NCBI RefSeq assembly: GCF_024609765.1
Contig: NZ_JANFDG010000022.1
Coordinates: forward strand, 34,148 to 98,147
Reading direction: 5' to 3'
Length of the DNA stretch: 64,000 bases
From: Shinella pollutisoli
GTDB lineage: Bacteria; Pseudomonadota; Alphaproteobacteria; Rhizobiales; Rhizobiaceae
A program made the position numbers and the translations under genes. The notes beneath the pieces are model-generated. The model was given only the letters and a program-made list of their open reading frames with translations, was not told the origin of the DNA and searched no databases. Shown one piece after another: positions 55,601 to 64,000 of this stretch. The first letter of the stretch is position 1; every line of letters begins with the position of its first letter.

Positions 55601-56065
55601 TCAGGGGAAGCCGTCGGTCTGGCGCAGCGCCTCGCCGGCGATCATCGCCGCCGACAGCGCGACGTTGATCGAGCGCTGGCCCTCCACCATCGGGATCAGC
55701 ACCCGGCCGTCTGCCCGCGCGTGCACGGCCTCCGGCACGCCGGCGCTCTCGCGGCCGAAGAGCAGGACGTCGTCCGGCCGGAAGCCGTAGTCGGTGTAGC
55801 GGGTCGCCGCCTTCGTCGAGGCGAGCACCAGCCGCCGGCCGCTCTCTGCGCGCCAGTCCTCGAAACGCTCCCAGCTCACATGCCGCGTCAGCGCCACGGT
55901 CGTCAGATAATCCATGCCGGCGCGCTTCAGGCTGCGGTCGGAGAGGTCGAAGCCGGCGGGCTCGATGACGTCGACGGCAAGCCCGAGGCAGGCGGCGAAA
56001 CGCAGGATCGTGCCGGTGTTGCCGGCGATGTCGGGCTGGTAGAGGGCGATGCGGAGCGAGTGCAT
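55601..56065 (-). CDS. trmL: tRNA (cytidine/uridine-34 2'-O)-methyltransferase
   Basis: A 154-residue SPOUT methyltransferase modifying the wobble base of tRNA-Leu isoacceptors. The trefoil-knot motifs are NTGTILRFAACLG, VLLFGRESAGVP and IPMVEGQRSINVALSAAM. The length equals E. coli TrmL (about 157). It ends 6 bp from the convergent CNNM gene. Confidence 0.94.
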   Translation of the reverse strand: MHSLRIALYQPDIAGNTGTILRFAACLGLAVDVIEPAGFDLSDRSLKRAGMDYLTTVALTRHVSWERFEDWRAESGRRLVLASTKAATRYTDYGFRPDDVLLFGRESAGVPEAVHARADGRVLIPMVEGQRSINVALSAAMIAGEALRQTDGFP

Positions 56066-56203
56066 GAGCGCCGCCTAATCGATCTGTGGTCGGAAGGCAA
56101 CAGGCCGCGTCCGAGCGAGGAATGTGCGACGAAGTGTCTGGTCAATTCGTCCGTTTCGGGCTAACCAGAGCCATCTGCAACGCGAGAAAAAGGGAGGTTC
56201 ACG

Positions 56204-56260
56204 ATGGATATATCGATTCGGATGCGCCTTCCGGCCGGAATCACGCCCCTTCTCGCCTAG
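56204..56260 (+). CDS. Putative regulatory leader peptide of the ABC exporter
   Basis: An 18-codon ORF, MDISIRMRLPAGITPLLA, with an excellent Shine-Dalgarno sequence (GGGAGG six bases upstream of the ATG at 56204). It lies 153 bp before an ABC exporter gene in a region with no other coding. Arg6-Met7-Arg8 is an R-X-R motif, the type at which ribosomes stall with macrolides in Erm-type leader peptides. Competing RNA pairings exist: CCGGAAT (56235-56241) with ATTCCGG (56337-56343), versus CGGAACC (56341-56347) with GGTTCCG (56383-56389). The role is a hypothesis. Confidence 0.45.
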   Translation: MDISIRMRLPAGITPLLA

Positions 56261-56413
56261 GCGCTTCGCCGACCTGTTCCTTGCAGGATTTCCTTTTCAG
56301 CACGCCCGCGTGACGCATGTTCGACACGCGGCCTTCATTCCGGAACCCGATCCGCTCGCGCCCGATTGGCGCCGTCCGCGCCGGTTCCGCCCCGCATTTC
56401 ACGGAGAAAGCCA

Positions 56414-58267
56414 ATGTTCGGCTGGTTCGAAAGACGTTTGAATCCCTATCCTTCCGAGGCGCCGCGGCTGCCGCCCAAGGGGCTGTTCCCCTTCCTGTGG
56501 CACTACACGCGTCCGGCCGCACCCTGGCTTGCGCTGCTCGGCGTCTGCTCGATGGTGCTCGGCGTCGCCGAGGTCGTGCTGTTCCAGTTCCTCGGCAACA
56601 TCATCGACTGGCTCTCGGGCAGCGATCCGGCCACGTTCCTCGAACGGGAGGGCACCACGCTCGTCTGGATGGCGGTGCTGCTGCTCCTCGTCATCCCGGG
56701 CTTCGGCGCGCTGCACACGCTCACCATGCACCAGGCGCTCGCCGGCAATTTCCCGATGATCGCCCGCTGGCAGATGCACCGCTATCTCATCCGCCAGAGC
56801 ATGGCCTTCTTCGCCAACGAGTTCGCCGGCCGCGTCTCGACCAAGGTGATGCAGACGGCGCTCGCCGTGCGCGAGACTGTGATGAAGATCATCGACGTCT
56901 TCGTCTACGTCATCAGCTACTTCGTCTCGATGATCGCGATCATCGGCTCGGCGGACCTCCGGCTGGTGACGCCGCTGCTCGTCTGGCTGGTCGTCTACGT
57001 GCTGATCCTGCGCTACTTCGTGCCGAGGCTGATGCGGATCTCGCGCGAGCAGGCGGACGCCCGCTCGACGATGACGGGCCGCATCGTCGACAGCTACACC
57101 AATATCGCGACCGTCAAGCTGTTCTCGCATGCCGGCCGCGAGGAGGCCTATGCGCGCGACGGCATGGACGAGTTCCTCGTCACCGTCTACCGGCAGATGC
57201 GGCAGATCACGCTGTTCAACATCGCCATCGACATCAACAACGTGCTGGCGATCTTCGCGACGGCGGCCATCGGCATCTATTTCTGGATCGGCGGCACGGT
57301 GTCGGTCGGCGCGGTCGCGGTCGCCGTCGGCCTCTCCATGCGCATCAACGGCATGTCGCAATGGGTGATGTGGGAGGTGACGGCGTTGTTCGAGAGCATC
57401 GGCACGGTCTATGACGGCATGGGCATGATGACCAAGGCGCACGACATCACCGACCGCAAGGGCGCCGAAGCCCTGCCGCGCGCCGGGGGCGAGATCGTCT
57501 TCGACCGCGTCCGCTTCCACTACGGCAAGAACAAGGGCGTGATCGAGGACCTGTCGCTTGCGATCCGCGCCGGCGAGAAGGTCGGCCTCGTCGGCCGCTC
57601 GGGGGCGGGCAAGACGACGCTGATGAACGTGCTCTTACGCTTCTACGACCTGGAGGCGGGCCGCATCACCATCGACGGGAAGGACATCGCCGCCGTCACG
57701 CAGGACAGCCTGCGCGAGCAGATCGGCGTCGTCACGCAGGACACCTCGCTGCTCCACCGCTCGATCCGCGAGAACATCGCCTACGGCAAGCCGGAGGCGA
57801 GCGATGCGGAGATCATCGAGGCGGCGAAGAAGGCGAACGCCTGGGACTTCATCGAGGGTCTCGTCGACCAGCAGGGCCGCGCCGGCCTCGACGCGCAGGT
57901 CGGCGAGCGCGGCGTAAAGCTTTCCGGCGGCCAGCGCCAGCGCATCGCGATTGCCCGCGTCTTCCTCAAGGACGCGCCGATCCTGGTGCTGGACGAGGCG
58001 ACCTCGGCGCTCGACAGCGAGGTCGAGGCGGCGATCCAGGAGAACCTCTTCGCCCTGATGGAGGGCAAGACGGTGATCGCCATCGCCCACCGGCTTTCGA
58101 CGCTGACGGAGATGGACCGCCTCGTCGTGCTCGACAAGGGCCGCATCCACGAGACCGGCACCCACGCCGAGCTCGTCGCTGAGGGCGGCATCTACGCCGA
58201 CCTCTGGTCCCGCCAGTCCGGCGGCTTCATCGCCGACGACGCCGAGGCGGAAGCGGCGGCGGAGTGA
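56414..58267 (+). CDS. ABC half-exporter (MsbA/multidrug type)
   Basis: A 617-residue type IV ABC exporter with six transmembrane helices (residues ~35-330) and a C-terminal nucleotide-binding domain: Walker A GRSGAGKTT, Q-loop, signature LSGGQRQR, Walker B ILVLDEATSALD and H-loop IAHRLST. The substrate is not predictable (lipid, drug or peptide). GGAG eight bases before the ATG at 56414 sets the start. A leader ORF precedes it and a strong terminator follows, so it is a single-gene unit. A close paralogue is at 59005. Confidence 0.92.
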   Translation: MFGWFERRLNPYPSEAPRLPPKGLFPFLWHYTRPAAPWLALLGVCSMVLGVAEVVLFQFLGNIIDWLSGSDPATFLEREGTTLVWMAVLLLLVIPGFGALHTLTMHQALAGNFPMIARWQMHRYLIRQSMAFFANEFAGRVSTKVMQTALAVRETVMKIIDVFVYVISYFVSMIAIIGSADLRLVTPLLVWLVVYVLILRYFVPRLMRISREQADARSTMTGRIVDSYTNIATVKLFSHAGREEAYARDGMDEFLVTVYRQMRQITLFNIAIDINNVLAIFATAAIGIYFWIGGTVSVGAVAVAVGLSMRINGMSQWVMWEVTALFESIGTVYDGMGMMTKAHDITDRKGAEALPRAGGEIVFDRVRFHYGKNKGVIEDLSLAIRAGEKVGLVGRSGAGKTTLMNVLLRFYDLEAGRITIDGKDIAAVTQDSLREQIGVVTQDTSLLHRSIRENIAYGKPEASDAEIIEAAKKANAWDFIEGLVDQQGRAGLDAQVGERGVKLSGGQRQRIAIARVFLKDAPILVLDEATSALDSEVEAAIQENLFALMEGKTVIAIAHRLSTLTEMDRLVVLDKGRIHETGTHAELVAEGGIYADLWSRQSGGFIADDAEAEAAAE

Positions 58268-58270
58268 GAC

Positions 58271-58304
58271 AAAGCCTTCCCGTCTTTCGGCGGGGAGGCT
58301 TTTT
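58271..58304. terminator. Bidirectional terminator after the first ABC exporter gene
   Basis: AAAGCCTTCCCG (58271-58282) pairs with CGGGGAGGCTTT (58291-58302) with one G-U pair; T residues follow on the plus strand and A residues precede. It ends both the exporter gene and, on the opposite strand, the antitoxin gene that stops at 58303. Confidence 0.88.
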
Positions 58305-58593
58305 ACGTGCCCGCTCGTTTCGACGTCAGTTCGAGGCCGAGCGCCTGCATGACGGCGAGCATCGACTTGAGCGTCGGGTTGCCGTCATTGGCAAGCGACC
58401 GGTAGAGCGCTTCCCGCGCGAGCCCGGTCTCCTCGGCAATCCGGCTCATGCCTCGCGCGCGGGCGGCGACGCCGAGCGCATGAGCGATATAGCCGGCATC
58501 CCGGGTCTCGAAGGCGTCCTTCATGAAGAGGTCGGCCGCCTCGTCGGACGTCAGGGCTTCGGCGGGGTCGTAGGCATGCAGCGTTTCAGTCAT
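58303..58593 (-). CDS. HigA-like antitoxin (addiction-module antidote)
   Basis: A 96-residue helix-turn-helix protein of the putative addiction-module antidote group (COG3636 type): DLFMKDAFETRDAGYIAHAL and then ARARGMSRIAEETGLAREAL with SLANDGNPTLKSMLAVMQAL. It should neutralise the RelE/HigB-type toxin encoded just upstream, which appears frameshifted here. The toxin stop overlaps its ATG by 8 bp, the usual toxin-first order. Intact itself. Confidence 0.85.
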   Translation of the reverse strand: MTETLHAYDPAEALTSDEAADLFMKDAFETRDAGYIAHALGVAARARGMSRIAEETGLAREALYRSLANDGNPTLKSMLAVMQALGLELTSKRAGT

Positions 58594-58893
58594 GTCGGTC
58601 GTCCAGTCTGGCGGCGAGCGCCTTTGCAGCGGCGATGTCCCGTTTCTGCGATCCCTTGTCGCCGCCGCACAGCAACAGGATGACCGCATTGCCCTTCAGC
58701 GTGAAATAGACGCGGTATCCCGGGCCGTAGTGGATGCGGATCTCGCTGACGCCCTCGCCAACCGGCTTGACGTCGCCCACGAGGCCGTAGGCGAGGCGGT
58801 TGATCCGCCGGCGATCATGGCGCGAGCCCGTCCATCGCCAAGCGAGCGCTCCCATTTCCGGAATGTCTCGGTCTGCTTGATCGTGAGCGCCAT
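58586..58893 (-). pseudogene. Frameshifted HigB/RelE-type toxin
   Basis: The start at 58893 reads MALTIKQTETFRKWERSLGD through ARAMIAG, typical of phage-derived Gp49-like HigB toxins, but the family's next part (RRINRLAYGLVGDVKPVGEG, HYGPGYRVYFTLKG, LLCGGDKGSQ) is in another frame. The two frames join if one base is added near 58810 (GCCGG to GCCCGG), giving 102 codons. So either the toxin is inactivated by a 1-base deletion or there is a sequencing error. An inactive toxin would explain the antitoxin being left alone. Confidence 0.82.
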
Positions 58894-59004
58894 ATAGGTT
58901 GTGACTTTAATATTACAATGGTCGAAAATCAAGCGCGAATTGCCCGGGCCCACCTTTCCGATCTTTAATTTGCCCCCCGTCAAAAACAGCCTATATCGGG
59001 GGAC

Positions 59005-60873
<1,869 letters not shown>

Positions 60874-60934
60874 GCTTGTCAAGCCCTGCCGGCGATTGCC
60901 TTCCTTCGCCGCGAAGCGCTTGATGTTCAAGGCG

Positions 60935-60953
60935 ATCCGCCGCCTCGGCGGAT
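60935..60953. terminator. Hairpin between the ABC exporter and petA
   Basis: ATCCGCCG (60935-60942) and CGGCGGAT (60946-60953) with a 3-nt loop, 61 bp after the exporter stop. No T tract follows, so it could slow or mark the 3' end rather than terminate. The rest of the 263-bp gap before petA holds nothing else I can support. Confidence 0.4.
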
Positions 60954-61136
60954 GACGGCGCGTTTTCCCGCGACATTGTGCCCACATCCCCTTGCCAAGG
61001 CTGGACATAATTTGCGATCAAGCTTAGAACGCGCCGGATTGACGGGGAATCTATGGCCGTATTGTGTCCGGATGTTGCCGGTTCCCAAGGGGCGTTGCGG
61101 TTTCCGCGAGACTTTGCGTGAGAGGATGGTTTAGCC

Positions 61137-61715
61137 GTGAGCGAACACGAGACATTAAGCGAATCCCAGGGCGAGCCCACTCGCCGCGATTTCCTTTACC
61201 TGACCACGGGGATGGCGGGCGTCGTCGGCGTCGGCTCCTTCGCGTGGCCCTTCATCGACCAGATGCGCCCCGACGCCTCCACGCTCGCGCTCGCGTCGAT
61301 CGAGGTGGACGTCTCCAGCCTCGAGCCGGGCATGTCGCTGACCGCCAAGTGGCGCGGCAAGCCGGTCTTCATCCGCAACCGCACCGACAAGGAAGTCGAG
61401 GAGGCCAAGGCCGTCGCGCTTTCCGATCTCAAGGACCCGGTCGCCCGCAACGCCAACGTCGCCCCCGACGCCCAGGCCACCGACCTCGAGCGCTCCGCCG
61501 GCGAGGGCAAGGAGAACTGGATCGTCATGATCGGCTCCTGCACCCATCTCGGCTGCGTGCCGCTCGGCCAGGCCGGCGATTTCGGCGGGTGGTTCTGTCC
61601 CTGTCACGGTTCTCACTACGATACCGCCGGCCGCATCCGTAAGGGCCCGGCGCCCGAGAACCTGCCCGTGCCGACCTTCTCGTTCGTTTCCGACACAGTT
61701 ATCAAGATCGGTTGA
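61137..61715 (+). CDS. petA: Ubiquinol-cytochrome c reductase Rieske iron-sulfur subunit
   Basis: A 192-residue subunit of the bc1 complex. The 2Fe-2S cluster ligands are C135 and H137 (CTHLGC) and C154 and H157 (CPCHGS). A twin-arginine signal-anchor [17 protein letters not shown] lies at residues 15-31. The start is GTG at 61137, with AGAGG 11 bases upstream. It is the first gene of petABC; petB follows after 14 bp. Confidence 0.96.
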   Translation: MSEHETLSESQGEPTRRDFLYLTTGMAGVVGVGSFAWPFIDQMRPDASTLALASIEVDVSSLEPGMSLTAKWRGKPVFIRNRTDKEVEEAKAVALSDLKDPVARNANVAPDAQATDLERSAGEGKENWIVMIGSCTHLGCVPLGQAGDFGGWFCPCHGSHYDTAGRIRKGPAPENLPVPTFSFVSDTVIKIG

Positions 61716-61729
61716 GGGGACTACTGATT

Positions 61730-62989
61730 ATGAGTGCTGATCATTCAACCTACCAGCCGACGACCGGCATCGAAAAATGGGTCGATTCGCGCCTGCCTCT
61801 GCCGCGCATGATCCATGACAGCTTCGTCTCCTACCCGGTCCCGCGCAACCTGAACTACGCCTACACCTTCGGCGCCATGCTGTCGGTGATGCTGGTCGTG
61901 CAGATCCTCACCGGCATCGTGCTCGCCATGCACTATGCGGCCGAAACCACCGTCGCCTTCAACTCGGTCGAGAAGATCATGCGCGACGTGAACCACGGCT
62001 GGCTGCTGCGCTACATGCACGCCAACGGCGCGTCCTTCTTCTTCATCGCGGTCTATCTCCACATCGCCCGCGGCCTCTACTACGGCTCCTACAAGGCGCC
62101 GCGCGAGATCCTCTGGATCCTCGGCGTCGTCATCTACCTGCTGATGATGGCGACCGGCTTCATGGGCTACGTGCTGCCCTGGGGCCAGATGTCCTTCTGG
62201 GGCGCTACCGTCATCACCGGCTTCTTCTCGGCCTTCCCGTGGGTCGGCGAGTGGATCCAGCAGTTCCTGCTCGGCGGCTTCGCGGTCGACAACCCGACGC
62301 TCAACCGCTTCTTCTCGCTGCACTACCTGCTGCCGTTCATGATCGCCGGCGTCGTCGTCCTGCACATCTGGGCGCTGCACGTCACCGGCCAGACCAACCC
62401 GACCGGCGTCGAGGTGAAGTCGAAGACCGACACGGTCGCCTTCACGCCCTATGCCACCATCAAGGACGCGCTCGGCGTCTCGGTCTTCCTGATCGTCTTC
62501 GCCTGGTTCATCTTCTACATGCCGAACTATCTCGGCCATCCGGACAACTACATCCCGGCCGACCCGCTGAAGACCCCCGCCCACATCGTTCCGGAATGGT
62601 ACTACCTGCCGTTCTACGCGATGCTGCGCGCCATCACCTTCAACGTCGGCCCGATCGACTCCAAGCTCGGCGGCGTTCTGGTGATGTTCGGCTCGATCAT
62701 CATCCTGTTCTTCCTGCCCTGGCTCGACACATCGAAGGTCCGCTCGGCCGTCTACCGTCCGTGGTACAAGCTGTTCTTCTGGATCTTCGTGGCGAACGCC
62801 ATCATGCTCGGCTGGCTCGGCGCCCAGCCCGCCGAAGGCATCTACGTCATCCTTTCGCAGCTCGGCACGCTCTACTACTTCGGCTTCTTCATCGTCATCA
62901 TGCCGCTCCTCGGCCTGATCGAGACCCCGAAACGCATTCCGAACTCCATCACGGAAGCGGTTCTGGAACAGAAGAACGCCAAGGCCTGA
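61730..62989 (+). CDS. petB: Cytochrome b of the bc1 complex
   Basis: A 419-residue integral membrane protein with eight or more helices and the four heme-ligand His: [19 protein letters not shown] in helix B and the pairs in [21 protein letters not shown] in two parts. The Qo-site motif is PEWY ([10 protein letters not shown]). Length is typical for alphaproteobacterial fbcB-type separate cytochrome b. The ATG at 61730 follows TTGAGGGGAC; an in-frame start at 61712 is upstream of the site. Confidence 0.97.
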   Translation: MSADHSTYQPTTGIEKWVDSRLPLPRMIHDSFVSYPVPRNLNYAYTFGAMLSVMLVVQILTGIVLAMHYAAETTVAFNSVEKIMRDVNHGWLLRYMHANGASFFFIAVYLHIARGLYYGSYKAPREILWILGVVIYLLMMATGFMGYVLPWGQMSFWGATVITGFFSAFPWVGEWIQQFLLGGFAVDNPTLNRFFSLHYLLPFMIAGVVVLHIWALHVTGQTNPTGVEVKSKTDTVAFTPYATIKDALGVSVFLIVFAWFIFYMPNYLGHPDNYIPADPLKTPAHIVPEWYYLPFYAMLRAITFNVGPIDSKLGGVLVMFGSIIILFFLPWLDTSKVRSAVYRPWYKLFFWIFVANAIMLGWLGAQPAEGIYVILSQLGTLYYFGFFIVIMPLLGLIETPKRIPNSITEAVLEQKNAKA

Positions 62990-63015
62990 AGCGAGCGATG
63001 AAAGGAACAATGACA

Positions 63016-63891
63016 ATGAAAAAGCTTGTTGCAGGTCTTCTCTCGCTCGCCCTGGCCGCCGGCCTCGGTCTCTCGCTCGCCTCCGCGCAGGACGAGCAGG
63101 CCGCCGGCGCGGAAGCGGAGCACGCCACCCCGCACTACCCGCTCCACCATCCGAAGGAGCAGGACTGGACCTTCGCCGGCCCCTTCGGGAAATACGACAA
63201 GGGGCAGCTGCAGCGCGGCCTCAAGGTCTATACGGAAGTCTGTTCGGCGTGCCATTCGATGAGCCTCGTCTCCTTCCGCACGCTGGAAGGCCTCGGCTAC
63301 TCGGAAGCGCAGGTGAAGGCCTTCGCCGCCAACTACGAGGTCGAGGACGGCCCGAACGGCGACGGCGAGATGTTCACCCGCAAGGCCGTGCCGTCCGATC
63401 ACTTCCCGTCGCCCTATCCGAACCACGAGGCGGCCGCCGCCTCCAACAACGGTGCGGCCCCCCCGGACTTCTCGCTGATCGCCAAGGCGCGCGGCATCAC
63501 CCGCGGCTTCCCGCAGTTCGTCTTCGACATTTTCACGCAGTACCAGGAAGGCGGGCCGGACTACATCTACTCGCTGCTGACGGGCTACGAAGAGGAGCCG
63601 CCGGCGCATATCGAGGTCGCCGAGGGCACCTATTACAACCCGTATTTCGCCGGGTCGGCCTCGCTGGCCATGGCGCCGCCGATCTCCGACGACCAGGTGA
63701 CCTACGACGACGGCACGCCGCAGACGCTCGACCAGTACGCCCGCGACGTCTCCGCCTTCCTGATGTGGGCCGCCGAGCCGCATCTGGAGGAGCGCAAGCG
63801 CACCGGCTTCATGGTCATGGTCTTCCTGGTGATCTTCACCGGCCTGATCTACCTCACCAAGAAGTCGGTCTACGCCAGCAAGGAACACTGA
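63016..63891 (+). CDS. petC: Cytochrome c1 of the bc1 complex
   Basis: A 291-residue subunit. It has a signal peptide (residues 1-24), heme-binding CSACH at 76-80, the axial Met in SLAMAPPISDD, and a C-terminal membrane anchor (FMVMVFLVIFTGLIYL). The ATG at 63016 follows AAAGGA nine bases upstream; 62998 and 63010 are in-frame alternatives but less likely. It is last in the operon and followed by a strong terminator. Confidence 0.96.
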   Translation: MKKLVAGLLSLALAAGLGLSLASAQDEQAAGAEAEHATPHYPLHHPKEQDWTFAGPFGKYDKGQLQRGLKVYTEVCSACHSMSLVSFRTLEGLGYSEAQVKAFAANYEVEDGPNGDGEMFTRKAVPSDHFPSPYPNHEAAAASNNGAAPPDFSLIAKARGITRGFPQFVFDIFTQYQEGGPDYIYSLLTGYEEEPPAHIEVAEGTYYNPYFAGSASLAMAPPISDDQVTYDDGTPQTLDQYARDVSAFLMWAAEPHLEERKRTGFMVMVFLVIFTGLIYLTKKSVYASKEH

Positions 63892-63915
63892 GCGGCCTTC
63901 CCGCTCGGCAATCGA

Positions 63916-63939
63916 GGCGGCCTCCGGGCCGCCTTTTTT
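63916..63939 (+). terminator. Intrinsic terminator of petABC
   Basis: GGCGGCC (63916-63922), loop TCCG, GGCCGCC (63927-63933), then six T residues to 63939. A textbook Rho-independent terminator 25 bp after the petC stop. Confidence 0.95.
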
Positions 63940-64000
63940 GTAACCAAAGTAAACCTCCACCTCCGGTGGAGGACTGGACGAGTTCTACATCGTGGTCGAG
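63940..64000. other. Non-coding end of window with a small hairpin
   Basis: The last 61 bases hold a perfect 8-bp stem CCTCCACC-tcc-GGTGGAGG at 63954-63972. No ORF is supported; it may be the 5' region of the next gene outside the window. Confidence 0.3.

Noticed and set aside
56317..57414. 365-residue plus ORF overlapping the first ABC exporter
   Set aside because: It is in a different frame from the clear ABC exporter and has no domain; only the 56414 frame is coding.
60976..61020. Sigma-70 promoter for petABC
   Set aside because: TTGTGC and CATAAT or CTTGCC are present but no pair has acceptable spacing.

Overview
The window is GC-rich, densely coded chromosomal DNA from an alphaproteobacterium, most likely a member of the Rhizobiaceae (Sinorhizobium/Ensifer, Shinella or Rhizobium type). 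Supporting this are a NolR-type ArsR regulator, a ChoXWV choline ABC transporter whose binding protein keeps the S. meliloti choline-cage residues at identical positions, an AglA-type alpha-glucosidase, a fused trpE(G) gene behind a leader peptide with three Trp codons in a row, and a petABC (fbc) operon. I saw no rRNA, tRNA, CRISPR array, insertion sequence or prophage. Much of the content is housekeeping and metabolism, with small accessory insertions (toxin-antitoxin modules and repeats).

Layout. 1-2662: end of an NnrU-like membrane protein, a TPR membrane protein and the ribosome-assembly GTPase Der. 2954-11299: sugar and nucleobase metabolism (Ldh-family oxidoreductase, KDG kinase, alpha-glucosidase, adenine deaminase, aldose-1-epimerase-like protein, class III aminotransferase), with a ParDE module between. 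11476-16713: NolR, a HugZ-like protein, ChoVWX and thymidine kinase. 16739-24672: a small cytochrome c, then a poorly characterised set of coiled-coil protein, soluble protein, AAA+ ATPase, a second soluble protein and a membrane-anchored DUF2333 protein, with a RelBE-like module inserted. 24844-35911: formate-THF ligase, an extensin-like protein, trpE(G) with its attenuator, an RTX protein, a CDF metal transporter, a HupE/UreJ protein, a ClpP paralogue and leuA with an apparent leucine leader peptide. 36085-42340: an ECF sigma/anti-sigma pair, TPR protein, phosphoesterase, Nudix, glutathionyl-hydroquinone reductase, GNAT and glyoxalase-like proteins. 42678-52175: MoxR/DUF58/DUF4159 cluster, divergent from DUF1285, a CoA-type Nudix and a CCA-adding-type enzyme. 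52219-63891: small proteins, hemF, a CNNM/CorC-like protein, trmL, two ABC half-exporters flanking a frameshifted toxin-antitoxin pair, and petABC.

Regulation visible in the sequence. trpE(G) and leuA both have a promoter of the form CTTGCG-N17-CTAaCA/CTATAA, and the leader-peptide ATG lies only 8-9 nt past the -10 box, so both leader ORFs are probably leaderless. The first ABC exporter is preceded by an 18-codon ORF with a strong Shine-Dalgarno sequence and an Arg-Met-Arg motif, suggestive of a drug-sensing leader peptide. Two toxin-antitoxin operons carry near-perfect operator palindromes.

Repeats. Eight intergenic sites carry a family of paired, inverted hairpins (core CCTTCTCCCC...GGGGAGAAGG). 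Five are intact 136-142 bp units bounded by CCCCTC and TGAGGGG, resembling a BIME or small non-autonomous element. One appears to supply the ribosome binding site of the gene at 18497.

The best candidates for something undescribed are the AAA+/DUF2333 gene set (17242-24672), the leuA leader, the ABC-exporter leader peptide, and the RTX protein with a possible HasA-like N-terminal domain. Family names come from recalled sequence features; no database search was run.
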